Under the pieces are notes generated by a model. That model made no database searches. It saw nothing but the letters and a program-made list of their open reading frames with translations, and had not been told where the DNA came from. From positions 124,001-188,000 of the forward strand of contig CACMAX010000002.1 of the NCBI GenBank assembly GCA_902611845.1: a stretch of DNA of 64,000 nt, read 5' to 3'. Source of the DNA: an uncultured Pelagibacteraceae bacterium. Its GTDB lineage: Bacteria > Pseudomonadota > Alphaproteobacteria > Pelagibacterales > Pelagibacteraceae. Position numbers and translations under genes: made by a program. This document shows positions 1-9,039 of this stretch, one piece after another (the stretch's first letter is position 1; every line of letters begins with the position of its first letter).

Positions 1-510
1 AGTTTTGCTATCGCCAATATGAATCAAACCATTCAAAAATGTTCCAGTAGTTAAAATTATCTTAGATGATTTTATTTCTTTACCAGATTGGGTAATAAAT
101 CCACTTATATTATTATTTAAAAAAATAAATTTAATTACAGGATCTGAAAAAATGCTTAAATTACAGTAGTTTGCAAGTTTTTCTTGCATAAATTTTTTAT
201 ATAATGACCTATCACTTTGAGTTCTAGGCCCTCTAACGGCTGGTCCTCTGCTTCTATTTAATAGTCTAAATTGAATACCTGATTTATCTGCTACCTCACC
301 CATAACTCCATCAAGGGCATCTATTTCTCTTACCAAATGTCCTTTGCCCAATCCTCCAATTGCAGGATTACATGACATCTCACCAATTGTATCAAAACTA
401 TGAGTAAATAATGCGGTATTAACACCTAATCTTGCTGATGCTGCAGCAGCTTCACATCCAGCGTGGCCCCCACCTATTACAACAACATCGAAGCATAACT
501 CATTTTTCAT
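1..510 (-). CDS. mnmG: MnmG (GidA), tRNA uridine-5-carboxymethylaminomethyl modification FAD enzyme, N-terminal part
   Basis: The gene is cut by the left edge of the window, and only the first 170 of roughly 620 residues are present. The start is ATG at 510. The N-terminus carries a dinucleotide-binding motif of the form [10 protein letters not shown] at about residues 13-22, then [23 protein letters not shown] and RGPAVRGPR-type segments (here about residues 46-95) that are hallmarks of MnmG. With MnmE it installs the cmnm5 group on U34 of certain tRNAs in the cytoplasm, using FAD, NADH and a folate one-carbon donor. It lies 76 bases downstream of mnmE on the same strand, so the two partner subunits are probably co-transcribed. 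The identification is firm and only completeness is unknown. Confidence 0.95.
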   Translation of the reverse strand, partial: MKNELCFDVVVIGGGHAGCEAAAASARLGVNTALFTHSFDTIGEMSCNPAIGGLGKGHLVREIDALDGVMGEVADKSGIQFRLLNRSRGPAVRGPRTQSDRSLYKKFMQEKLANYCNLSIFSDPVIKFIFLNNNISGFITQSGKEIKSSKIILTTGTFLNGLIHIGDSKT

Positions 511-586
511 AGTTGTAATTTATTATTGATCTTAAAATTTACAAGAAAACACTCAAAATTATTAAAAAAATAAGCATTATCAACGA

Positions 587-1918
587 TTATTTGCCTATGC
601 AAAAATCATTGAAAATTGATCCTAATACCTCTTCAACATCAACTTTACCAACTATCATTCCAAGATATCTTACAGCCAATCTTAAATCTTCTGCTCCTTT
701 ATCGAAATCTTGAAGAGATTTTTTTTTTTGAAAATTTTTTAAATGCTCAACACAATTTTTAAGATTAGATCTATGTCTTTCTCTTGTAATGTAAATATCT
801 TCGGATGAGATAAATTTATTTTTTAAATTTGCTTTAATCAGATTAATCAGTTGATCTAAATTTTTTTCTTTCTTTACGGATATAAATAATGGGTTATATT
901 TTTCGATTTCATTGCTAATTTCACTAACACCTAAATCTGATTTATTTACCACTAAAATTGACTTCTTTATTGCAGATTCATCAAAAAAGTCTTTAAAATC
1001 AATACTTTTAGGCTCTAGTACAATTATATTTAAATCAGCATTTTCGGCCTTGTTTAAAGCTAATTTAATTCCTTTTTTTTCTATTTCATTTTTTGAAACT
1101 CTTATTCCAGCAGTGTCTGATAAAATAACTGGGAAGCCGTCTAAATTTAGATGAGCCTCGATCACATCTCTTGTAGTTCCAGCAATTTCTGAAACAATTG
1201 CAATATCTCTTCTTGATAAATAATTTAAGAGTGAAGACTTGCCAGCATTAGTTGGACCAATAATTGCAATTTTAAAACCTTCTCTAATTCTTTCTCCTAC
1301 TCTTTGGTCATTTAATATTTTTTCAATTTCATTTCTAATACTAAAAGTTTCAGTATGAATATTTTTTAAAATGTCATTAGGTAAATCATCTTCAGGAAAA
1401 TCAATTTTTGCTTCAACATTAGATAAAATTTTTATCAATCTTGATCTTAAAGAATTAAATTTTTCTGAACTTTTTCCAGACATGATTTTGATAGCTTGCT
1501 GTCTTTGAATTTCTGTTTCAGATGATATTAAGTCAGAAACACTCTCCGCTTTCAAAAGATTTATTTTGCCGTTTTGAAAAGCTATCTTTGTAAATTCGCC
1601 TGGATCTGCTAATCTACAGCCATCTATTTTTGAGATTGTAGCTTGGATAGAATCTACAACTGCTTTACTGCCGTGAACATGAAATTCAGCCATATCCTCA
1701 CCAGTGTAACTGTTTGGGCCAGGAAACCATATTAATATTCCCTCATCAATAAGCTCATTATTGTTGATTTTGTTGAATTTTCTTAGTGTTGCAACCCTTG
1801 GCTCTGGTGCTTCTTTTTGGGTTAAATTAATAATAACATCCCTTGTTTTTGAGCCAGAAACTCTTATCACAGAAATTCCAGCAATACCTGGTCCAGAGGA
1901 TAGAGCATATATTGTCAT
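587..1918 (-). CDS. mnmE: MnmE (TrmE), tRNA modification GTPase
   Basis: This is a 443-residue protein, the usual length for MnmE. The N-terminal folate-binding domain (about 1-115) is followed by a helical domain and an inserted G domain. The G domain has Walker A GPTNAGKS (221-228), TTRD (248-251), DTAG (268-271) and an NKSD specificity motif near 326. The protein ends in CIGK (440-443), the invariant C-terminal cysteine motif of the family. It acts with MnmG in the next gene downstream to modify U34 of tRNA. It sits in the mnmE-mnmG order that often flanks the origin in alphaproteobacteria. Forty-six bases separate its start from the divergent sulfotransferase. Confidence 0.97.
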   Translation of the reverse strand: MTIYALSSGPGIAGISVIRVSGSKTRDVIINLTQKEAPEPRVATLRKFNKINNNELIDEGILIWFPGPNSYTGEDMAEFHVHGSKAVVDSIQATISKIDGCRLADPGEFTKIAFQNGKINLLKAESVSDLISSETEIQRQQAIKIMSGKSSEKFNSLRSRLIKILSNVEAKIDFPEDDLPNDILKNIHTETFSIRNEIEKILNDQRVGERIREGFKIAIIGPTNAGKSSLLNYLSRRDIAIVSEIAGTTRDVIEAHLNLDGFPVILSDTAGIRVSKNEIEKKGIKLALNKAENADLNIIVLEPKSIDFKDFFDESAIKKSILVVNKSDLGVSEISNEIEKYNPLFISVKKEKNLDQLINLIKANLKNKFISSEDIYITRERHRSNLKNCVEHLKNFQKKKSLQDFDKGAEDLRLAVRYLGMIVGKVDVEEVLGSIFNDFCIGK

Positions 1919-1964
1919 TACACTAATTATAGCTAGTATTCACTTTAAATATATAAATTTTTCA

Positions 1965-2804
1965 ATGATTATTTGGATTGCATCATATCCTAAATGTGGA
2001 AATACCTGGGTCAGATCTTTGTTATCAGCATATTATTTTACGCAAGGTGGAGAGTTTAATTTTAGTCTACTTAAAAATATTAAACAGTTTCCAAGTAAAG
2101 AATTTTTTGAAAGAAAAATCACTAGTGTTGAAGAAGCTTCAGAAATGTGGGTTCCAATCCAAAAAAAAATTAAAGACAGTAAGAAAATATTTTTTTTAAA
2201 AACTCATAATGTATATGGCGCATATAAAGGAAATAATTTTACAACCCCTGAATTCACTTTAGGAGCAATAAATATTGTTAGAGATCCAAGGAATGTGATT
2301 ACTTCACTAATGAATCACTACTCAATAAATGAAGAAGAGGCACTAAAAATGTTATTTAGTGTCCACAGAAATCTAAGAGATAAAAACGATATAAACGACT
2401 ACACAAATTATTCTTTTATTAGTTCTTGGTCTAATAACTACAATTCTTGGAAAATATCAAAAAATATTAACAAAATTTTAATTAAATATGAGGATTTAGA
2501 GAGTAAAAGGCTAGAAACATTTTTAAAAATATTAAAATTTGTAAATAAACTGATGGGCAAGGGAGATGAAATAGATAACAGAAAGCTAAAAAAATCCATT
2601 TCAAGTACTGATTTTGAAATTTTAAAAAAAAAAGAAAAAGATGAAGGTTTTGAAGAAGCTGTATATTCAAATGATCCAGGGATAAAAAAACCTTTTTTTA
2701 ATCTTGGAAGTAAAAATGACTATAGAAAACTTCTTAAAATTGATACTGTAAAATTGATAGAGAAAAAATTTGAAAAGGAGATGATCGAACTAGGCTATCT
2801 TTAA
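1965..2804 (+). CDS. Sulfotransferase domain protein
   Basis: The 279-residue protein starts at ATG 1965; the open frame runs further upstream but only into the opposite-strand mnmE. Its N-terminus has the PAPS 5'-phosphosulfate loop YPKCGNTW (residues 8-15), and the 3'-phosphate motif RDPRNVITS lies at 106-114. Both are typical of the P-loop cytosolic-type sulfotransferase superfamily, which moves a sulfuryl group from PAPS to a hydroxyl or amine. The acceptor cannot be read from sequence; surface polysaccharide or lipid is possible. It is the only plus-strand gene inside an otherwise minus-strand, origin-proximal core cluster, which suggests a later insertion. It ends one base from the rho stop. 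Confidence 0.85.
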   Translation: MIIWIASYPKCGNTWVRSLLSAYYFTQGGEFNFSLLKNIKQFPSKEFFERKITSVEEASEMWVPIQKKIKDSKKIFFLKTHNVYGAYKGNNFTTPEFTLGAINIVRDPRNVITSLMNHYSINEEEALKMLFSVHRNLRDKNDINDYTNYSFISSWSNNYNSWKISKNINKILIKYEDLESKRLETFLKILKFVNKLMGKGDEIDNRKLKKSISSTDFEILKKKEKDEGFEEAVYSNDPGIKKPFFNLGSKNDYRKLLKIDTVKLIEKKFEKEMIELGYL

Positions 2805-2805
2805 A

Positions 2806-4077
2806 TTAAGATGGTTTATTCATAGAATTAAAAAAATCAGAATTATTTTTTGTTTCTTTTAATTTGGAATTTATAAACTCAATTGCATCCATAGATCCCA
2901 TTGGCGCAATAATTCTTCTTAGCACATTCATTTTTTGAAGATCATTTTTCTCAAAAATTAATTCTTCTCTTCTTGTTCCTGATTTAGTTATATCGATAGC
3001 TGGAAATATTCTTTTTTCTGAAATTTTTCTATCTAATATAGTTTCACTGTTACCTGTTCCTTTAAATTCTTCAAATATTACTTCATCCATTCTACTACCC
3101 GTATCTATAAGAGCGGTCGCTATAATAGTTAATGATCCTCCTTCCTCAATATTTCTTGCTGCACCAAAAAATCGCTTTGGTCTTTGTAATGCGTTTGCGT
3201 CAACACCACCTGTTAATACTTTTCCTGAACTAGGAACAACTGCGTTGTAAGCTCTACCTAATCTTGTTATTGAGTCTAGAAGAATTACCACATCTTTTTT
3301 ATGCTCTGTTAATCGTTTAGCTTTCTCTATAACCATTTCAGCAACTGCAACGTGTCGCTGTGCAGGTTCGTCAAATGTTGAACTTATAACCTCTCCTTTA
3401 ACAGTTCTTTGCATATCTGTTACTTCCTCAGGCCTTTCATCAATTAATAAAACCATCAAATAACACTCCGGGTGATTTGCTGTTATTGAATTTGCTATAC
3501 TTTGTAGAATCATTGTTTTCCCTGCTTTAGGCGGTGAAATGATTAGTGACCTTTGTCCCTTTCCTATTGGGCTGACTAAATCAATCAATCTCGGGGTTAA
3601 GTCTACCTTTTTGTCTATCTTAACAGCTTCAACTTCCATCACTAACTGTTTGTTGGGGTAAAGGGGAGTTAGGTTATCGAAAGCGATCTTGTGTTTAAAT
3701 TTTTCGGTTTCTTCAAAATTAATTTTACTAACCTGCAGTAATGCAAAATATCTTTCTCCCTCTTTAGGTGCTCTTATTGGTCCCTCAACGGTATCGCCAG
3801 TTCTTAATCCAAATCGTCTTATTTGGTTTGGGCTTACATATATATCATCTGCTCCGGGCAAGTAATTAGATTCCATTGCTCTTAAAAAACCAAAACCATC
3901 TTGAAGTAATTGAAGAACCCCACCACCAGTAATCTCTTCTCCTTTTTCTGCAAGTTTTTTTAAAATAGCAAAGTAGATCTCTTGTCTTCTGAGAGTGCTA
4001 GCATTTTCTATTCCTAAATCTTCAGCTTCTTTGATTAACTGCTCTGAGCTTTTTTCTTTTAATTCTTGAATATTCAT
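2806..4077 (-). CDS. rho: Transcription termination factor Rho
   Basis: The 423-residue protein has the standard Rho architecture. An N-terminal helical domain starts with the Rho_N-like [10 protein letters not shown] cold-shock RNA-binding domain carries GFGFLR (61-66). The RecA-type ATPase core has Walker A SPPKAGKT (181-188), a conserved RPEEVTDM segment and Walker B VVILLDS (263-269). It is the hexameric ATP-dependent helicase that releases nascent RNA. It follows hemE-hemH-hemJ on the same strand, with a 58-base gap that could hold its own promoter. Because convergent genes in this window leave almost no room for hairpin terminators, Rho is likely important for ending transcripts here (inference). 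Confidence 0.98.
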   Translation of the reverse strand: MNIQELKEKSSEQLIKEAEDLGIENASTLRRQEIYFAILKKLAEKGEEITGGGVLQLLQDGFGFLRAMESNYLPGADDIYVSPNQIRRFGLRTGDTVEGPIRAPKEGERYFALLQVSKINFEETEKFKHKIAFDNLTPLYPNKQLVMEVEAVKIDKKVDLTPRLIDLVSPIGKGQRSLIISPPKAGKTMILQSIANSITANHPECYLMVLLIDERPEEVTDMQRTVKGEVISSTFDEPAQRHVAVAEMVIEKAKRLTEHKKDVVILLDSITRLGRAYNAVVPSSGKVLTGGVDANALQRPKRFFGAARNIEEGGSLTIIATALIDTGSRMDEVIFEEFKGTGNSETILDRKISEKRIFPAIDITKSGTRREELIFEKNDLQKMNVLRRIIAPMGSMDAIEFINSKLKETKNNSDFFNSMNKPS

Positions 4078-4135
4078 ATTGGGAGATTTTAATTAGATTA
4101 ACATAATATAGTTATGTGTTAAGAAGATTTCAACC

Positions 4136-4570
4136 CTATAAAGGCTTAAAAACAACAACAAAAACTATCAAAATAAGTAATAATGTCGGTATTTCATTAA
4201 TGAGTCTGTAGAATTTGTGACTATGAACATTTTGATCTATTTTAAATTTGTCAAGAATTCTACCGAGATATAGATGATAAAGTGTTAATATAGTGACAAA
4301 AATCATTTTTAGTATCATCCAAGTTTGTCCTATATTTTGAAATCCTATACTATGAATTAATATTACACCAAAAATCCAAGACAAAATCATAGCCGGGGTC
4401 ATAATGTAAAAAAATAATTTTCTTTCCATTGTCTTAAATATTTCTGAGGTTTTTTTTTCGGAACTGTTTTCAGCATGGTAAACAAAAATTCTAGGCAAAT
4501 ATAAAAGTCCGACCATCCAAGATATAACAGAAATTAAATGTAATGACTTAAATAATAAGTAAAAATTCAT
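4136..4570 (-). CDS. hemJ: HemJ-type protoporphyrinogen IX oxidase
   Basis: This 144-residue integral membrane protein has four predicted hydrophobic segments. The first holds the conserved His11 and Arg27 in the context KSLHLISVISW...LYLPRIFVYH. These residues are characteristic of the HemJ (UPF0093) family, which replaces HemG or HemY in most alphaproteobacteria and oxidises protoporphyrinogen IX to protoporphyrin IX. The context agrees: hemH and hemE lie immediately upstream on the same strand, with only 2 bases between hemH and this gene. It therefore supplies the penultimate haem step to the ferrochelatase encoded next to it. Confidence 0.92.
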   Translation of the reverse strand: MNFYLLFKSLHLISVISWMVGLLYLPRIFVYHAENSSEKKTSEIFKTMERKLFFYIMTPAMILSWIFGVILIHSIGFQNIGQTWMILKMIFVTILTLYHLYLGRILDKFKIDQNVHSHKFYRLINEIPTLLLILIVFVVVFKPL

Positions 4571-4572
4571 TA

Positions 4573-5565
4573 TTATATATTTTTTTCAATCAAATTTTTT
4601 AACAAAAGTATATGATCGTCGCTGTCATTTAAGCAAGGCACCATATCAAAATTTTCTCCACCAGACTCTATAAAGCTCTCTTTGCCTTGTATAAGTATTT
4701 CTTCTAACGTTTCTACACAATCAGAAGAAAACCCAGGACATATAGTCAGCACATTTTTTTTTCCTAATTTTGGGAGCTCTTCTAAAGTTTTATCTGTGTA
4801 GGGTTGTAACCATTCCTGTGGTCCAAACCTTGACTGGAATGTTGTTTTGATTTCAATTGAGTTTAGTTTCTCTGTAATTAGCCTTGTCGTTTTGTGACAA
4901 TAACAATGGTATGGATCACCTTTATCAAAATATTTTTTTGGAATTCCATGATATGAGGCCAATATTAAATCTGGTTTCCAATCAATCTCACTAATTTTTT
5001 TATTTATAGATTTTACCAATGCCTCTATGTACAAAGGATTGGATTCATAGTGTGGTATTATTTGTAAGGAAGGTTGCCACCTCATGTTCATGAGTGTTCT
5101 ATAAACCTCATCACAAACTGTGGCTGTAGTGGCCGCAGCATATTGAGGGTATAGAGGTAAGATTACTAAATTCTCACATCCTTCCGAATGTAGTTTTTTT
5201 ATTTTACTTTTAATACTTGGATTTCCATATCTCATCGCAAAATCTATAATTAAATTCTCATTTTTTAGATAGTTAGAAGTCTTTTCCATTTGTTTTTGTG
5301 TATAATAAAGTAACGGAGACATATTTTTATCTTTCATCCAAATTTCTTTATATGCTTTAGCTGTTTTAGAAGGTCTAAACGTAAGAATGAAGAGATTAAG
5401 AATTATTTGCCAAATAATTGGGTTTACTTCGATTACTCTCCTGTCAGATAAAAATTCTTTTAAATATTTTCTTATATCTAACCAATTGGTAGAATCGGGA
5501 GTTCCTAGGTTGATCAATAACACTCCAGTTTTTCCAAATTTTATTGGTGGGTGTTCTTGTTTCAT
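4573..5565 (-). CDS. hemH: Ferrochelatase
   Basis: The 330-residue protein matches ferrochelatase in length and motifs: GVLLINLGTP near residues 14-23, the catalytic histidine in LASYHGIPKKY, and the acidic metal-site segment FSSDCVETLEEI near the C-terminus. It inserts Fe2+ into protoporphyrin IX as the last step of protohaem synthesis. Its start overlaps the hemE stop by 4 bases, so the two are translationally coupled, and hemJ follows. A short Cys/His-rich stretch (HCYCHKT) lies in the middle; whether it binds iron or a cluster cannot be judged here. Confidence 0.97.
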   Translation of the reverse strand: MKQEHPPIKFGKTGVLLINLGTPDSTNWLDIRKYLKEFLSDRRVIEVNPIIWQIILNLFILTFRPSKTAKAYKEIWMKDKNMSPLLYYTQKQMEKTSNYLKNENLIIDFAMRYGNPSIKSKIKKLHSEGCENLVILPLYPQYAAATTATVCDEVYRTLMNMRWQPSLQIIPHYESNPLYIEALVKSINKKISEIDWKPDLILASYHGIPKKYFDKGDPYHCYCHKTTRLITEKLNSIEIKTTFQSRFGPQEWLQPYTDKTLEELPKLGKKNVLTICPGFSSDCVETLEEILIQGKESFIESGGENFDMVPCLNDSDDHILLLKNLIEKNI

Positions 5566-6563
5566 TTGTAATTTCTCACTGTTTCTACAAGTTCATATAC
5601 CATCTCTACTTCGGTTTCAGGCAGAATGCCATGACCCAAGTTGAAAACATAAGGATGGTCTTTAAATATATTCAGATACCTCCTAATTTGTTTTTTTAAG
5701 TTTTCTTTATCAGACAAGAGGATTTTGGGATCCAAACCTCCCTGAACTGGCACATCTAAAGATTTAATTAAAATTTCAGGATCTACGTTATAATCAATAT
5801 TTATCATACTAGGGTTAACAATTTTAGTGAATTTAACATAATCAGTGATGCCTCTTGGAAAACATATAACGGGTACACCTAAATTTTTTACATGGTTTAC
5901 TAGAGATAAAGTTGGATTGTATAAAAACTTATCAAAGTCATTTTGTATTAAACCAGCCCAGCTATCAAATATTTGAATTATTGTAGCGCCAGCTTTTATT
6001 TGGTTTTCAATATGTATCTTAATAAATTTATCCAACAAATTTAAAATTTCATTAATTATAACTTCGTCCTTAAAAAATTTTTTAGATAGGCCGTTCTTAG
6101 GAGAAACTTTGTTAACCATGTATACTAAAAGCGTCCATGGGGCACCTACAAAACCAATTAAATCCTTGTTTTTGAGGTCATTAGTATTTTTAAGATTAGA
6201 CAACAATTTGTATACAGGGGATAATCTTTCTGTCAGATCTTTCTTACTTACACTCGCGAGTTTATTTAATTCAAGAGCTCCTAAACTTGGACCAAAATTT
6301 TTTTTAAACTCGACTGTCTGACCCATACCATGTGGTATCATTAATATATCTGAGAATATTATTGCAGCATCGAAGCCAAATCTTTTTATTGGCTGTAATG
6401 TTATCTCTTCAGCTAAAGTATGATTTAAACATAACTTTATAAAGTCTGGATTCGCTTTTCTAATTTGTTTGAATTCTGGCAAATATCTACCAGCTTGTCT
6501 CATTAGCCATACTGGATTAGTTTTAGTACTTTTGTTAATTAAACATTCTCTTATTGGTGTCAT
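5562..6563 (-). CDS. hemE: Uroporphyrinogen decarboxylase
   Basis: The 333-residue protein shows the UroD signature WLMRQAGRYLPEF at about residues 19-31, the FSDIL segment near residue 70, and GLDPKILL and NLGHGILPETEVE near the C-terminus. It decarboxylates uroporphyrinogen III to coproporphyrinogen III in the cytoplasm. It is the first gene of the leftward hemE-hemH-hemJ-rho group. Its upstream side faces the non-coding gap at 6564-6844, as hemE does at the Caulobacter origin. No coproporphyrinogen oxidase gene is seen in the window, so that step must be encoded elsewhere. Confidence 0.97.
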   Translation of the reverse strand: MTPIRECLINKSTKTNPVWLMRQAGRYLPEFKQIRKANPDFIKLCLNHTLAEEITLQPIKRFGFDAAIIFSDILMIPHGMGQTVEFKKNFGPSLGALELNKLASVSKKDLTERLSPVYKLLSNLKNTNDLKNKDLIGFVGAPWTLLVYMVNKVSPKNGLSKKFFKDEVIINEILNLLDKFIKIHIENQIKAGATIIQIFDSWAGLIQNDFDKFLYNPTLSLVNHVKNLGVPVICFPRGITDYVKFTKIVNPSMINIDYNVDPEILIKSLDVPVQGGLDPKILLSDKENLKKQIRRYLNIFKDHPYVFNLGHGILPETEVEMVYELVETVRNYK

Positions 6564-6844
6564 TTATATTAAGATAATTATATTTAGTTTTATTATTAGT
6601 ATGTATTGTTGATAACGTAAATTACTCAATTTCAACACTTTATTAACTTTTTTTACATTCTATTGCTTAAAAAACCCTTTAAAAAGCTGTCTATTTAGTT
6701 ATTTTACAAAATTTTAAAATTGTTAATAAGTTATTCACACTAATTTTAAATGTTAATTAAATGAGTAAAAAAAATGTTTCTTTTAGAATTTAACCAAATG
6801 AAAGTTATTTCTTAATTTTAAGTTAATTTATAAACAATTTATAC
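6564..6844. other. oriC: Probable chromosomal replication origin (oriC) between hemE and ppsR
   Basis: This 281-base gap holds no credible gene. It is the largest intergenic region in the window and is extremely AT-rich. It contains one exact match to the DnaA-box form TTATNCACA (TTATTCACA, 6731-6739). It also has one-mismatch 9-mers at 6607-6615 and 6721-6729 (both read on the minus strand) and at 6828-6836 (plus strand). Genes diverge from it, leftward on one side and rightward on the other. The flanking order hemE | DUF299-maf-aroE-coaE-dnaQ-secB is that of the Caulobacter origin, and Rickettsia shares part of it. The divergent promoters of hemE and ppsR must also lie here. Origin function is inferred. 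Confidence 0.75.
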
Positions 6845-7666
6845 ATGAAAAATACACACCAAATATTCTTAATCTCCGATTCAACGGGTGAAACATTAGA
6901 CAGAATTTTTATGGCTTTAAAAGCACAATTTAACAACTTTAATTACGAACTTAATCAATTTTCTTTTACAAGAACGGAGAGCCAAATATCAACCATTCTT
7001 AAAAAAGCAAAAGAACAAGACAGCCCTATCATACTATATACCGTTGTTAACAGTAAGCTTGCAAAGTTTTTAGCTGAAGAAGCAAACAGAATTAATATAC
7101 CATGTTTTGGCGTCTTAGGAGATTTAATTTTAAATTTTTCAAAAATTTTAAATCAAAAAGCAACTCATAAACCTAGTGGTCAACATGTTCTAGACGAAGA
7201 ATACTATAAAAGAATTGAAGCAATTCAATTTACAATGAACCATGATGATGGCAATCAAACAGGAAATATACTTGAGTCAGATATTATATTAATTGGTGTT
7301 AGTAGAACTAGTAAAACACCAACATCTATTTATTTGGCTAATAAAGGTCTAAAAACTGCTAATATTCCGTTAGTAAATGAAATGCAAATACCCAAAGATG
7401 TGACTGAGTCAAATAATCTGTGTGTTGTTGGTTTAGTAACGGAAGCGGAGAGACTATTTGATATTCGACGTAATAGATTAAATTCTTTAAAAGAACAAGA
7501 TGCATCTGATTACACAGACTTAGAAAAAATTAAAATCGAAGTAGAACAATCGAAAAAAATCTTTAAAAAAAATAAATGGCCCACGATAGATGTAACAAGA
7601 AAATCAGTTGAAGAAACCGCTGCTTCGATTATCAAGATATATGAAATAAAAAATAAAAATGCATAA
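6845..7666 (+). CDS. ppsR: PpsR-type kinase/pyrophosphorylase (DUF299), regulator of PEP synthase or pyruvate,phosphate dikinase
   Basis: The 273-residue protein begins with the family motif ISDSTGET (10-17) and has a P-loop GVSRTSKT (151-158). Both are diagnostic of the bifunctional ADP-dependent kinase/Pi-dependent pyrophosphorylase family formerly called DUF299. Known members switch PEP synthase or pyruvate,phosphate dikinase off and on by phosphorylating an active-site threonine. Which target exists here cannot be seen in the window. In many alphaproteobacteria this is the first gene to the right of the origin. It overlaps maf by 8 bases and heads a rightward run of core genes. Confidence 0.9.
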   Translation: MKNTHQIFLISDSTGETLDRIFMALKAQFNNFNYELNQFSFTRTESQISTILKKAKEQDSPIILYTVVNSKLAKFLAEEANRINIPCFGVLGDLILNFSKILNQKATHKPSGQHVLDEEYYKRIEAIQFTMNHDDGNQTGNILESDIILIGVSRTSKTPTSIYLANKGLKTANIPLVNEMQIPKDVTESNNLCVVGLVTEAERLFDIRRNRLNSLKEQDASDYTDLEKIKIEVEQSKKIFKKNKWPTIDVTRKSVEETAASIIKIYEIKNKNA

Positions 7667-8240
7667 ATTGATTTTGGCGTCAAAAAGTAATGTAAGATAT
7701 GAAATTTTGGTAAAATATAATATTGACTGTAAGGTAGAACATTCAAATGTTGATGAAGAACCAGTAAAACAAAGTTTATTAAATGAAGGTGCAACCCCGG
7801 AAAGTATATCAAAAAATTTAGCTGAATTGAAAGCAAACAAAGTAAGCCAAAGATTACTAGATCAATTAGTTTTGGGAGCTGACAGTGTAATAGACTTAAA
7901 TGGTGAATTAATTTCTAAACCAGAAGATAGAAAGCAAGCATTCAATATTTTGAAAAAATTAAATGGAAAAATACATCATTTAATAAGTTCTGTATGCATT
8001 TCTAAAAATGGTTCAATGATATGGAATTATACTGACAAAGCAACTTTAACGATGAAAGAATTTAGTGATGGTGATTTAAAAGAATATTTAAACAAAATAT
8101 CAGATGAAGCTTTGTACTCTTATAATGTCTATCAAATAGAAGGTGAAGGAAGACATCTATTTTCTAAAATCGATGGAGATCAAAATACTATTATGGGCCT
8201 TCCTGTTGATCAAATTAAACAATATATCGAAAGTTTATAA
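7659..8240 (+). CDS. maf: Maf/YceF-family nucleotide pyrophosphatase
   Basis: The 193-residue protein has the Maf N-terminal motif LILASKSNVRYEIL (residues 4-17). The conserved GADSVIDLNGELISKPED segment in its middle supplies catalytic acids, and a late NIMGLPVDQI-like segment (here NTIMGLPV) lies near the C-terminus. Maf proteins hydrolyse non-canonical or modified nucleoside triphosphates to monophosphates in the cytoplasm. It is tightly packed, overlapping ppsR by 8 bases and sharing its last base with the aroE start. It sits in the conserved origin-proximal order ppsR-maf-aroE. Confidence 0.92.
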   Translation: MHKLILASKSNVRYEILVKYNIDCKVEHSNVDEEPVKQSLLNEGATPESISKNLAELKANKVSQRLLDQLVLGADSVIDLNGELISKPEDRKQAFNILKKLNGKIHHLISSVCISKNGSMIWNYTDKATLTMKEFSDGDLKEYLNKISDEALYSYNVYQIEGEGRHLFSKIDGDQNTIMGLPVDQIKQYIESL

Positions 8241-9034
8241 TGAAAAAATATTTGGTTGTTGGAAATCCTGTTGAACATTCATTATCACCAAAACTACATA
8301 ATTATTGGTTGAGCACTAATAAAATTGAAGCAATTTATGGGAAATTACAGGCATATGATAGTGATTTGAAAGAGTTGTGCAGCAATATTAAAAATGGTCA
8401 GATAAACGGGCTTAATATTACAGTTCCTTTCAAAAAAAAAATTATCCCTCATTTAGATGTACTAAGCGGTCATGCATTAAGGACTCAATCTGTGAATACG
8501 GTTTGTCTAAAAAATGGAAATGTTACTGGTTATAATACCGATATAGATGGATTTGAGCTTAGTCTCGAGAAGTTGGCTTATGATGTTAGTAATAAGAACG
8601 TAATGATTTTGGGAGCAGGGGGAGTCGTGCCTTCAATTATATATGCCTTAAAAAAATTGAATGTTAAACAAATTTATTTAAGTAATAGAACTAAAGAGAA
8701 GGCACAGATTTTAAAAAAATTATTTGATGGAATAGAAGTTATAGATTGGGGAATGCTTCCTGATTTTGATTTGATTATTAATGCTACTAGTCTTGGATTA
8801 AAGGAAAACGATAAATTTGAAATTGATTTTTTAAAAGCTGGGAATAATAAACTGTTTTTTGATGTTATATATAATCCATTTAACACTGATTTTTCTAAAG
8901 CTGGAAATAAACCAGGAAATACAATTGAAAATGGTTTAAATATGTTTCTATTTCAAGCCCAAAAAGCATTTAGTATATGGCATAATATTGAACCAAAGAT
9001 TGATCAAAAAGTGATAAAATTTTTAGAAAGTTAA
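8240..9034 (+). CDS. aroE: Shikimate dehydrogenase
   Basis: The 264-residue protein shows the substrate-binding motif GNPVEHSLSPKLHN (8-21), the catalytic lysine K65 in NITVPFKKK, Asp101 in YNTDIDG, and the NADP-binding loop GAGGVV (125-130). It reduces 3-dehydroshikimate to shikimate with NADPH in the common aromatic amino acid pathway. The start codon overlaps the maf stop by one base (TAATG). In other alphaproteobacteria coaE follows directly; here an SDR gene is placed between them. Confidence 0.96.
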   Translation: MKKYLVVGNPVEHSLSPKLHNYWLSTNKIEAIYGKLQAYDSDLKELCSNIKNGQINGLNITVPFKKKIIPHLDVLSGHALRTQSVNTVCLKNGNVTGYNTDIDGFELSLEKLAYDVSNKNVMILGAGGVVPSIIYALKKLNVKQIYLSNRTKEKAQILKKLFDGIEVIDWGMLPDFDLIINATSLGLKENDKFEIDFLKAGNNKLFFDVIYNPFNTDFSKAGNKPGNTIENGLNMFLFQAQKAFSIWHNIEPKIDQKVIKFLES

Positions 9035-9039
9035 TTTTT

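Noticed and set aside
1761-1964. N-terminal extension of the sulfotransferase frame
   Set aside because: It is antisense to mnmE, and the PAPS loop starts normally a few residues after ATG 1965.
6812-6826. CtrA-like site TTAA-N7-TTAA in the origin gap
   Set aside because: The half-sites match, but TTAA is very common in such AT-rich DNA, the trailing C of the consensus is absent, and I see no evidence for CtrA in this window.
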